Shown piece after piece: positions 1 to 6,099 of a stretch of DNA of 7,218 bases (the first letter of the stretch is position 1; each line of letters starts with the position of its first letter). Both the position numbers and the translations under genes were made by a program. Below the pieces are notes generated by a model that was given only the letters and a program-made list of their open reading frames with translations, did not search any database and was not told the DNA's origin. This DNA is from Bacillota bacterium (GTDB lineage Bacteria > Bacillota > Limnochordia > Limnochordales > ZCTH02-B6), in contig QGSR01000093.1 in NCBI GenBank assembly GCA_003387805.1, positions 1-7,218 on the forward strand. Direction: 5' to 3'.

Positions 1-1108
1 GCGCGAGCTCGTCAAAGGGCAGCTTTTTGTCGTATCCCCCGGCGATGAGCACCACGGGCGCCTCGAAGGCCCGGATGCCCGCCGCGGCCCGGGCCGGGCT
101 GGTGGCGATGGAGTCGTTGTAAAACCGCACGCCCCGCCACTCCCCCACCGGCTCCAGCCTGTGGGGCACGCCCGCAAACTCCCGCACCGCCCGGCGAATG
201 TCGTCGGGGCTGATGCCGCACAAGCGGGCCACCGCGGCCGCGGCCAGCACGTTTTCCACGTTGTGCTCGCCCGGCAGCCGGATGTCGTCCAGCGTGCAGA
301 CCACGTCCGCGCCGGCGCCCGCCGCGTCCGTTTTCACCACGACGGCCCGCCCGTCCACCCACGCGCCTTGCGGCACCGGGCCCCGCCGGCTGAAGGTCAG
401 CACCCGGCCCGGCGCTTCGGCCGTCATGGCCTGCGTTTCGGGGTCGTCGGCGTTGAGCACCGCGAAATCCGAACTGCTCTGGAACCGGTAAATCCGCTTT
501 TTCGCCGCGACGTAGGCGGCCATGGTGCCGTGCACGTCCAGGTGGTTGGGCGTCACGTTGGTGACCACGGCGATGCGGGGGCTGCGGTCCAGCATTTCCA
601 GCTGGAAGCTGGACAGCTCCAGCACCACCCACGCGTCTTCGGGGATGGACTCGGCGGCCTCCAAAAGCGGCCTGCCGATGTTCCCGCCCACGTACACCGG
701 CCTGGGGCCGCGCCGCAGCATCTCACCCACCAGGCTGGTGGTGGTGGTCTTGCCGCTGCTGCCGGTAATGCCGATGACGGGCGCGCGGCACAGCGAGAAA
801 AACAGCCCGATTTCGCTCCGCAGCGCCACGCCCCGGTCCCGGAGCCGCTGCAGCACCGGCAGGTCCTTGGGCATGCCGGGCGTCAGGAATACCGCGTCCC
901 AGTCCGCGTCCAGCCGTTCCAAGTAGTCCGGGCCCAGCACGAGTCGCGCGCCCAGCCGCCGCAGCTCTTCGGCCGCGGGGCCCAGCGCCTCTTCTGATTT
1001 TTGATCAAACCCGGTCAGGCGCGCGCCGCGGGCGGCCAGCCAGCGCACGACGGCCATATTGCTGACGCCGAGGCCGACCACCGCGACGGACCGGTCACGC
1101 CACTCCAC
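1..1108 (-). CDS. murD: UDP-N-acetylmuramoyl-L-alanine--D-glutamate ligase (MurD), C-terminus cut by window edge
   Basis: MurD is the cytoplasmic Mur ligase that adds D-glutamate to UDP-MurNAc-L-Ala using ATP, the second amino-acid step of peptidoglycan precursor synthesis. I translated the minus strand by eye and read 369 codons; the family is usually about 450 residues, so roughly the last 80 lie outside the window. Visible in order are an N-terminal Rossmann-like motif VVGLGVSNMAV (about residues 10-20), the ATP P-loop GITGSSGKTTTT (113-124), VGGNIGRPLL (140-149), LELSSFQLE (163-171), TNVTPNHLDVHGTM (183-196), HNVENVLAAAAVA, GVPHRLEPV, YNDSIATSP and AGGYDKK (356-362). All of these are typical of MurD. 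The chosen start is GTG at 1108-1106, which sits just before the nucleotide-fold motif. The frame stays open further upstream without a better start. The SD is weak (AAGGACGGGG lies somewhat far upstream), so the start is less certain than the identity. The gene follows the GerMN gene by 69 bp on the same strand. Confidence 0.96.
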   Translation of the reverse strand, partial: MEWRDRSVAVVGLGVSNMAVVRWLAARGARLTGFDQKSEEALGPAAEELRRLGARLVLGPDYLERLDADWDAVFLTPGMPKDLPVLQRLRDRGVALRSEIGLFFSLCRAPVIGITGSSGKTTTTSLVGEMLRRGPRPVYVGGNIGRPLLEAAESIPEDAWVVLELSSFQLEMLDRSPRIAVVTNVTPNHLDVHGTMAAYVAAKKRIYRFQSSSDFAVLNADDPETQAMTAEAPGRVLTFSRRGPVPQGAWVDGRAVVVKTDAAGAGADVVCTLDDIRLPGEHNVENVLAAAAVARLCGISPDDIRRAVREFAGVPHRLEPVGEWRGVRFYNDSIATSPARAAAGIRAFEAPVVLIAGGYDKKLPFDELA

Positions 1109-1177
1109 CGCCGCACCCCGTCCTTCGGTGGACTCCGCCCATATATATGCCTGCCGCGGGCGGTACTATTGTGCCCG
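1109..1177 (-). other. Short intergenic spacer between the GerMN gene and murD
   Basis: This 69-bp spacer holds an AT-only run (ATATATAT at 1141-1148) inside otherwise GC-rich DNA, flanked by CCGCCC and GGGCGG that could pair as a weak 6-bp stem with a loop of about 17 nt. I see no T-tract after it and no convincing -35/-10 pair. Read-through from the GerMN gene into murD is therefore the simplest reading, though a weak internal promoter at the AT run cannot be excluded. Confidence 0.4.
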
Positions 1178-1732
1178 TCACCAGCAGATTCTTCCGCTCT
1201 GCAAGGCTTCCTCCGAGACAGTCATCGGTTCGGAGAAGATAAGGTGGCCCACCAGGCTGTCGATGACCCGGCCTTCCAGCAAAATCTGCACGGCCTCCAC
1301 CCCTTCCAGGGCGGACAAGGTGCCGACGATGGCGTACGCCGTCAGCAGCTCGCCGGCGCTGCCGCCCGGGTGGTTGGTGCGCAGTTCCATGCTGTAGTCG
1401 ACCACCGCCAGCCCGTCTTCAATGACAACGGACAGGGGCCGGGCGCCCCGGGGAATGGTGCCCACCAGCGCCTCGGACTGGGGCCCCCGGCCCAGCTCCT
1501 CCAGCGCCCGCAGCGGCAGATCCGGCCCCGCGGGCAGATGACGCACCTCCGCGATGAGGCACTGGGCGTCGCCGTCCGCGAAAAACAGCCGCACGGGCAC
1601 CGTTTCCGCCGGCGGCTCCGCCGGCTGCAGCACCCGGTCGATGGCCGGCTGCCAGCGTCCCGCGTAGACCCCCAGCAGGACCAGCAGCATGACGAACAAA
1701 AACGCTGTCAAAAGCCGCAGAGGTCGCGACAC
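1178..1732 (-). CDS. Membrane-anchored GerMN-domain protein (spore germination GerM type)
   Basis: The product has 184 residues. Residues 1-25 form a basic start (MSRPLR) followed by a hydrophobic stretch (LLTAFLFVMLLVLLGVYAG), which reads as a signal anchor or uncleaved signal peptide. Residues about 45-170 match the GerMN domain pattern: VPVRLFFADGDAQCLIAEVR, ALEELGRGP, IPRGARPLSVVIEDGLAVVD, GGSAGELLTAYAIVGTL and VQILLEGR followed by LVGHL. In Bacillus, GerM carries two such domains and acts in sporulation and germination; here there is one, the common arrangement in other Bacillota. The domain has no known catalytic residues and is thought to have a structural or binding role outside the membrane. 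The start is GTG at 1732, with GGAG plus a further AGGAG a few bases upstream. It lies 33 bp after the amidase stop on the same strand, so the two are very likely cotranscribed and may work together on the cell wall or cortex (inference). Confidence 0.9.
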   Translation of the reverse strand: MSRPLRLLTAFLFVMLLVLLGVYAGRWQPAIDRVLQPAEPPAETVPVRLFFADGDAQCLIAEVRHLPAGPDLPLRALEELGRGPQSEALVGTIPRGARPLSVVIEDGLAVVDYSMELRTNHPGGSAGELLTAYAIVGTLSALEGVEAVQILLEGRVIDSLVGHLIFSEPMTVSEEALQSGRICW

Positions 1733-1765
1733 CAGTTCTCCGCTCCTACGCTCCGGCCTTGGCCG

Positions 1766-4756
1766 CTACTCCCGCAGGGCGCTGAGCACCGCCATGGGCA
1801 CCAGCGCCACGGCGTCGCCGGGCAATTCGCCGCCCTGGAGGAAGCTAAGCACGGCCTGTTCGGACGTCTTCTGCCACTCCAGCCGCGCCGCGGGCGGGGC
1901 GGTTTCGTCCTGCTCCGCAAAAAACCGGAGGATGCCGTGGACGACCGCCGCCGCGGCCCGGGCCTGAAACTCCGGGTCCACCAGCAGTTTCTCTTCGTCA
2001 GGGTTGTCGATAAAACCTACTTCCACCAGAGCCGACGGCATCTCGGTGTTGCGCACCACGTGGAAAGCCCGCTGGTGCACGCCCCGGTCGTTCAGCCCCA
2101 GCTCCCGCACGAGCTCCTGCTGCAGCGAGCGGGCGTAGCGCTGGTTGATCGACGTGTCCGGCGTGCTGCCCCGCTCGGGGAAGTAGAACGTAGACGTGCC
2201 CGCGGCGATGCGGCCGAAGCCGATAGCGTCGGCGTGGATGCTGACGAACGCGTCCGCGCCCACCGCGTTGGCCAGGGCCGAGCGATTGGCCAGCTCCACA
2301 AACACGTCTTCATGGCGAGTCATGACGACGGTGGCGCCGGCTTGTTCCAGAAGCTCGGCCACTTTGAGGCCGATGGCCAGCGTCACGTCCTTCTCGTACG
2401 TGCCCGAGTAACCGATGGCGCCCGGGTCCCGGCCGCCGTGGCCCGGGTCGACCACGACGGTCCGCCCGCCCAGCTGCGAGCGGCGCAGGGCCAGCACGGC
2501 CCGCAGCCCGTCGGGCGACAAAATCATGTAATGTTCCACGATGCCCGACGTCTCGACGACGATGCGGCTTACCGCCGGCTCGGCCTGGCCGGCCCGCACC
2601 GTGCCGATGACGCTGCCGGGCGGCAGCTCCGCCGTCAGACCCAGCGACCGGTCCAAGCTGAAGCCGGGCAAGTCCACCACCAGGCGCTCCGGCTCGCGGA
2701 AGCGGCGCACGTGGGGCGTCAGCGGCGCGTCCCCTTCGATGAGGACGAACTCGGTCCCGCCCTGCTGGAAGACGGCCACCGCGCGCAGCGCGGCCAGGGA
2801 TCCCGGCAGCGGCTCCTGCCGCTGAACGGCCACGCCCGTCAGCGGGTGCAGCACCAGCGTAAACATCCCGTCCGTGCCCGGCTGCGCCACGCCTTCGACG
2901 CCGCCGGCGAAGCGGGCCGCGAACAGCGACGCCGCCGGGGTGCCCGGCAGCTCCACGACGGCCCGCACCACGTCCTGTTCATACTGGCTCACCCGAAGGG
3001 ACGAGGCAAAGGGCTCGGCCAGCGGCATTTCCTTGGCGCCGGGCACCGACGCGCCGGTCAGGTCCACCACGATGCGGTTGGGCTCCCGCAGCGGAAACAC
3101 CCGGTAGCGCAGCGGGCCCGTGGCCGCCATCTCGATGGCCAGGCCGCCGTTGGCCGTAGGCGCCGCCGACAAAACGTCCAGCTGATGGTTCATGACGACG
3201 ACGAAGCCTTGGCCACGCTCCGGGCGCTCCAGCCGGTAGCCGGTGGGCCCGGTCAAGTCCGCGACCAGCCGCACGCCGCCGTCGGGCGTCGCGCTGGCCC
3301 GCACCTGGACCACGATGTCGCCGTCGCCGGGCATGGTGCTCCAGCCCGCGCCCAGCACCGCGTCCGGCACGTCCACCACCAGCCGGTCCGGCAGCGGGAG
3401 GAACATGAGCCGCGGCTCCACCGGGCGGTCCGCGTCCACCTCCAGCCGCACGCGGCCGTCCACCACATCGATGCCTACCCGCTGCAGCACCGCGGGCGCG
3501 CCGCCGGTCCACAATGTGGCCGGTCCGGCGTCCTCCTCGGGCACGCCGGATCCCGCCCCGTGCGCCGGCATGGCGTCGTACCCGGCCAGGTCGTCGTACC
3601 CGGTCCGGCCGCCGCTCTCCGTCTCTTCGGCGGACGCCACCTCGGCGGCGTCCGCCGCGGCCCCCTCTTCGCCGCGGGACGTCTCGCCGGCGACGCCGGG
3701 GGCCGACACGTCTTCACCGCCGGACGCCTGGCCGGCGCCGCCCGGAGCCCCCCCGTCTTCACCGCGCGACGCCTGGCCGGCGCCGCCCGGGGCCCACACG
3801 TCTTCACCGCCGGACGCCTGGCCGGCGCCGCCCGGGGCCGCCGCAACTTCGCGGCCGGACGCCGAGCCGACCATTACCGCGTCCGCCGGGTCGGCTCCTC
3901 CGGACGCCGAGCCGACCACTACCGCGTCCGCCGGGTCTTCTCCTCCGGACGCCGAGCCGATCACTACCGTGTCCACCAGGCCTTCGCCGCCGGGCGCGGC
4001 GCCGGCAACTTGCGCCGCGTCCTCCCTGCCCCGGCCGGCCCCCGCCCTCCCGGCTTCGGAGGCTCCGTCCACGCCGCGGGAGCCGCCCCCGCCATCGCCT
4101 TCAGTGGCGGCACCGGCCACGGCTCCAGCCACGGCGCCGGCCACGCCACCAAGACCGCCGCCAGCCCCTTGGCCGGCAGCGCGGCCTTCGCCCTCGATAT
4201 CAGCAATGTCATGCCCCGCGGTCCCGGCCGCGGCCAAGGCTGCGCCCGTGCCGGGGGCGCCGCTAACGTCCGCACCCGGCACCGTCGCCTGTGCCTGCAT
4301 CTCGGCCCGGATCGCGGCCGCCCGCTGGGGCTGGCGATGGTCCAAGGCCAGCGTGCCCGAGGCGATGTCCCAGTTCATGCGCAAGTCGACGATATCCGCC
4401 ACCAGGTTGAGAGGGATGAACAACACGCCGTCGACGACCTGCGGCGGCACCTGCAAATCGACCCGCCGGCCGTCCAACACGGCCCGGCCGTCATCCACCA
4501 CCAGCACCGCGTGACGGGTCCCGTAATGAAGGGCCACCACCGGGAAATCCGCGTCATCTACCAGCACGCCGAGCTCGGCCCGCAGCACGTCGCTCGCGAT
4601 GCCCAGTCCGGTGCCCAGCAGCGCCAAGGCGGATCGCGCAGGCACTGTCTCTCCGTCAATCCGGAGCTCAATGGATGCGTCGACCGCCGGTGCCGACGTC
4701 AGCACGATGACGAGGCTGAAAAGAAAAAAGAGGAAGAAGCGGCAGCCCCGCTCCAT
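1766..4756 (-). CDS. Exported N-acetylmuramoyl-L-alanine amidase with AMIN-like domains and a repetitive linker
   Basis: The product has 996 residues and is predicted to cut the MurNAc-L-Ala bond of peptidoglycan outside the membrane. Residues 1-27 are a signal peptide (MERGCRFFLFFLFSLVIVLT..., probable cleavage after VDA). Residues 28-139 resemble the copper-amine-oxidase N-terminal domain (a wall-associated module, not an enzyme here), with the typical IPLNLVADI and a closing IASGTLALDH. Residues 140-419 are a Gly/Ala/Asp/Glu-rich linker with a 15-residue tandem repeat. Three AMIN-like segments follow, each with an R/NR(I/L)VVD(L/V) strand, at about 420-517, 525-615 and 655-757; AMIN domains target amidases to the wall. 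The amidase_3 domain spans 765-947 and has the expected zinc ligands H773 (DPGHGG), E788 (TYEKDVT) and H841 (SIHADA), plus the catalytic glutamate E912 (ALVEVGF). Start: the frame is open 73 codons further upstream, but that extension would run through the ssrA terminator and into the tmRNA 3' end. ATG at 4756 has GGGAGG 8 nt upstream and begins a clean signal peptide. Confidence 0.95.
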   Translation of the reverse strand: MERGCRFFLFFLFSLVIVLTSAPAVDASIELRIDGETVPARSALALLGTGLGIASDVLRAELGVLVDDADFPVVALHYGTRHAVLVVDDGRAVLDGRRVDLQVPPQVVDGVLFIPLNLVADIVDLRMNWDIASGTLALDHRQPQRAAAIRAEMQAQATVPGADVSGAPGTGAALAAAGTAGHDIADIEGEGRAAGQGAGGGLGGVAGAVAGAVAGAATEGDGGGGSRGVDGASEAGRAGAGRGREDAAQVAGAAPGGEGLVDTVVIGSASGGEDPADAVVVGSASGGADPADAVMVGSASGREVAAAPGGAGQASGGEDVWAPGGAGQASRGEDGGAPGGAGQASGGEDVSAPGVAGETSRGEEGAAADAAEVASAEETESGGRTGYDDLAGYDAMPAHGAGSGVPEEDAGPATLWTGGAPAVLQRVGIDVVDGRVRLEVDADRPVEPRLMFLPLPDRLVVDVPDAVLGAGWSTMPGDGDIVVQVRASATPDGGVRLVADLTGPTGYRLERPERGQGFVVVMNHQLDVLSAAPTANGGLAIEMAATGPLRYRVFPLREPNRIVVDLTGASVPGAKEMPLAEPFASSLRVSQYEQDVVRAVVELPGTPAASLFAARFAGGVEGVAQPGTDGMFTLVLHPLTGVAVQRQEPLPGSLAALRAVAVFQQGGTEFVLIEGDAPLTPHVRRFREPERLVVDLPGFSLDRSLGLTAELPPGSVIGTVRAGQAEPAVSRIVVETSGIVEHYMILSPDGLRAVLALRRSQLGGRTVVVDPGHGGRDPGAIGYSGTYEKDVTLAIGLKVAELLEQAGATVVMTRHEDVFVELANRSALANAVGADAFVSIHADAIGFGRIAAGTSTFYFPERGSTPDTSINQRYARSLQQELVRELGLNDRGVHQRAFHVVRNTEMPSALVEVGFIDNPDEEKLLVDPEFQARAAAAVVHGILRFFAEQDETAPPAARLEWQKTSEQAVLSFLQGGELPGDAVALVPMAVLSALRE
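3659..4003 (-). repeat. Intragenic 45-bp tandem repeat (15-residue units) in the amidase linker
   Basis: About eight consecutive 15-residue units occur in the linker, at local residues about 252-366. The ASGGE-like core recurs at exactly 15-residue spacing: ASGGE, ASGGA, ASGRE, ASGGE, ASRGE, ASGGE, TSRGE, with a diverged APGGE unit first. There are two subtypes. The first three units read like GSASGGEDPADAVVV and the last four like APGGAGQASGGEDVW. At DNA level this is a 45-bp minisatellite and keeps frame. It encodes an acidic, low-complexity, probably disordered spacer between the N-terminal domain and the AMIN region. Copy number is likely to vary between strains (inference). Confidence 0.9.
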
Positions 4757-4891
4757 CGGGTTCGCCTCCCGGTGACTCCTTCGGCGTCCGTGTCGAATCT
4801 CCTGACCGCTTTCTGGCGTATTTTCCCACGTTATGCGGGGATTTCCTGCCCCGTCCGAAAAACCGGGACGGAAAACATGGGCGCCGGGACA
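4757..4891 (-). other. Leader/intergenic region between the ssrA terminator and the amidase gene
   Basis: This 135-bp stretch must contain the promoter of the amidase group if the ssrA terminator is efficient. I see the SD GGGAGG at 4765-4770 and a small inverted repeat CCGTCC/GGACGG with a 9-nt loop (about 4850-4870) with no T-tract behind it. There is one poor -10-like hexamer, CATAAC on the minus strand, near 4830. None of the candidate -35 elements fits well, so I do not call a promoter. A sporulation sigma factor with a different consensus is possible given the GerMN and amidase content. Confidence 0.4.
4763..4772 (-). promoter_or_regulatory. Ribosome binding site that decides the amidase start
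   Basis: On the minus strand the sequence GGGAGG lies 8 nt before the ATG at 4756-4754. It is the only strong SD in this open frame near a methionine followed by a signal peptide, and it argues against the 73-codon upstream extension. Confidence 0.85.
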
Positions 4892-4930
4892 CAAAAAGCG
4901 GCCGCCTTCCTTTTCAGGAAAGCGGCCGCT
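4892..4930 (-). terminator. Intrinsic terminator after ssrA
   Basis: The hairpin is formed by AGCGGCCGC and its complement GCGGCCGCT, extended by TTCC/GGAA across one mismatch, with a 6-nt loop. On the minus strand the stem is followed directly by TTTTT. It begins 7 nt beyond the CCA 3' end of the tmRNA, so it terminates the smpB-ssrA transcript. Confidence 0.93.
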
Positions 4931-4937
4931 CCTCGTT

Positions 4938-5296
4938 TGGTGGAGGCGCCGGCGAGTCGCACGCCGGGTCCGCAACGGCAGCCAACGACGGTTTCTACGA
5001 GCGTAGCCTATGTATTAATCTCGCCCTGGCGGCCTCCCATAGGCAGGATGCGTGCCGGGCCAGCCCGTCGGGTGTCCTCCCGTCCCCCGGGCCAGGAACG
5101 GAAGCGAGCCTGCATCGTGTGACGCCTTCAGCCGCTCTGCAGGCTCAGCGGCCGAGACGTGCGGCGGTTAATTAAGCAGCCGCGAGAACAGGTTCGTTGT
5201 TGGCGTTTGTGTTTCGCCCACCGTTTTTACGAGCTGGTGGAACCTCGGCTCGCTTATCCATCGCTGCCGCTCGCCACGTCGAGCCTACTCGCCCCC
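4938..5296 (-). ncRNA. ssrA: Transfer-messenger RNA (tmRNA, ssrA)
   Basis: The tmRNA is 359 nt, a normal length. It acts with SmpB to rescue stalled ribosomes, first as an alanyl-tRNA mimic and then as an mRNA for a degradation tag. The 5' end GGGGGCG pairs with the 3' strand CGCCTCC over 7 bp, including the G3-U wobble that marks alanine acceptors, followed by an encoded ACCA. The 5' region contains GGCTCGACG, close to the conserved GGNTTCGACG. A pseudoknot PK1 can be drawn from CGAGC/GCTCG and CCACC/GGTGG. About 13 nt later comes an alanine resume codon and a 10-codon tag ending in TAA. The T arm is odd: the loop reads TGCGACT rather than a TTCRANY-type loop, on a stem that can form 6 bp. 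No separate promoter is visible in the 46 bp after smpB, so cotranscription with smpB and processing (RNase P would make the 5' end) is the likely route. Confidence 0.95.
5172..5204 (-). other. tmRNA proteolysis-tag reading frame, ANNEPVLAAA
   Basis: From the resume codon GCC the frame reads A-N-N-E-P-V-L-A-A-A and then TAA, followed at once by a second TAA one base out of frame. With the alanine from the charged tmRNA the full tag would be AANNEPVLAAA. It resembles known tags of the ANEPVALAA kind. The resume codon was chosen from its distance behind PK1, the A at position -4 and the expected alanine. An upstream start in the same frame is conceivable but would need an arginine CGA resume codon. 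Confidence 0.75.
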
Positions 5297-5342
5297 AAGA
5301 TTCCCCATTCGCCGGGGTCAGCCGGCTTTGCTGCGCAGCGGC

Positions 5343-5807
5343 TCAGCGGAGAGCCCGGTCCTTCATGGCTCGTTCGGCTTGACGCCGCACGTCCCGTTCG
5401 GCCATGGCTTCCCGCTTGTCCCACTTCTTCTTCCCCCGGGCCAGGGCCAGTTCCACTTTGGCCCAGCCCTGCTCGCTAAAGTATACCCGGAGCGGAATCA
5501 ATGTCAAGCCCTGCTCGCGTGTCTTGCCGATGAGCCGGCGAATTTCGTCCTTGTGCAACAGCAGCTTGCGCGTACGGGTCGGCTCGTGATTGAACCGGTT
5601 CCCGTGGGAATACGGGCTGATGTGCATGTTGTACAAGTACACTTCGCCGTTCTCGATGCGAGCGAAGGCGTCGTTCAGGTTCGCCCGCCCCGCCCGCAGG
5701 GACTTGACCTCCGTCCCGGTCAGCACGAGGCCGGCTTCTAGCGTTTCCAAAATGTGATAATCGTGCCGGGCCTTCCGATTCGTGACCACGGCCTTGTACT
5801 CCGCCAC
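5343..5807 (-). CDS. smpB: SsrA-binding protein SmpB
   Basis: The product has 154 residues, the usual length for SmpB. SmpB binds the tRNA-like domain of tmRNA and brings it to the empty A site of stalled ribosomes. Family signatures are NRKARHDY (10-17), LEAGLVLTGTEVKSLR, ARIENGEVYLYNMHISPY, RTRKLLLHKDEI, and the basic C-terminal tail KKKWDKREAMAERD, which folds in the mRNA channel. The frame is open to a TTG at 5831, but that TTG overlaps the -10 box of the promoter and cannot be used from that transcript. GTG at 5807 gives MAEYKAVVTNRKARHDY, the normal N-terminal length, and has GAGG 8 nt upstream. The gene is the first of a two-gene unit with ssrA, 46 bp downstream. Confidence 0.96.
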   Translation of the reverse strand: MAEYKAVVTNRKARHDYHILETLEAGLVLTGTEVKSLRAGRANLNDAFARIENGEVYLYNMHISPYSHGNRFNHEPTRTRKLLLHKDEIRRLIGKTREQGLTLIPLRVYFSEQGWAKVELALARGKKKWDKREAMAERDVRRQAERAMKDRALR

Positions 5808-5830
5808 CGCCACCACCTCGTGCCAACTCA

Positions 5831-5858
5831 ATTATAGCACGGCAAAGATCCCTGTCAA
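5831..5858 (-). promoter_or_regulatory. Consensus sigma-A/sigma-70 promoter of smpB-ssrA
   Basis: On the minus strand, TTGACA (5858-5853) is followed after 16 bp by TATAAT (5836-5831), a perfect match to both hexamers. Transcription would begin near 5824, giving a leader of only about 17 nt before the GTG start at 5807, with the SD almost at the 5' end. A full-consensus promoter suits an abundant RNA such as tmRNA. Confidence 0.93.
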
Positions 5859-5870
5859 CGAAAGGCACTT

Positions 5871-5889
5871 GACCGGGCCGCCCCCGGTC
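5871..5889. promoter_or_regulatory. Perfect inverted repeat just upstream of the smpB -35 box
   Basis: GACCGGG (5871-5877) and CCCGGTC (5883-5889) form a perfect 7-bp dyad with a 5-bp centre. Its near edge is 12 bp upstream of the -35 hexamer. There is no T-tract on either strand, so it is not an intrinsic terminator. It could be an operator or activator site, or it may simply be chance in GC-rich DNA. Confidence 0.5.
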
Positions 5890-5910
5890 CCGTGCCGCTC
5901 GGCTGCCGCC

Positions 5911-6079
5911 CGTGCCTTGCCGTGGCTTGCCGTGCTCTGCCGTGCTCCGCCGTGCCTTGCCGGGCCCTGGGTGTCCGTCAGTGCCTTGCCGCGGACTGCC
6001 GTTCCTTGCCGCGCCTTGCCGTGCCCTTCCCCGCCCTACCGTTCCTTGCCGTTCCGTGCCGTGCCCTGCCGCGGCCTCA
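5911..6079. repeat. Decamer (10-bp) minisatellite, consensus CGTGCCTTGC
   Basis: About 17 imperfect 10-bp units run head to tail. Good copies are at 5911, 5921, 5951, 6000, 6010, 6040 and 6060; a single 1-bp phase slip occurs around 5971-5980. Diverged units may extend left to about 5891. The 10-bp period is not a multiple of three and several frames are open through it, so it is not coding. It lies just upstream of the smpB promoter and ends about 20 bp before the 268-bp array begins. Confidence 0.88.
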
Positions 6080-6099
6080 CTTGTTCTCGCCCTCGGCCC

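Noticed and set aside
4757..4975. 73-codon upstream extension of the amidase frame
   Set aside because: It would be encoded across the ssrA terminator and the tmRNA 3' end, is basic and non-hydrophobic, and has no SD. The ATG at 4756 has a strong SD and begins a signal peptide.
1001..5122. A 1373-codon open frame on the plus strand
   Set aside because: It is antisense to murD, the GerMN gene, the amidase and the tmRNA at once, has a biased Arg/His/Gly/Ala composition and no recognisable domain. It results from high GC content lacking stops in the antisense frame.
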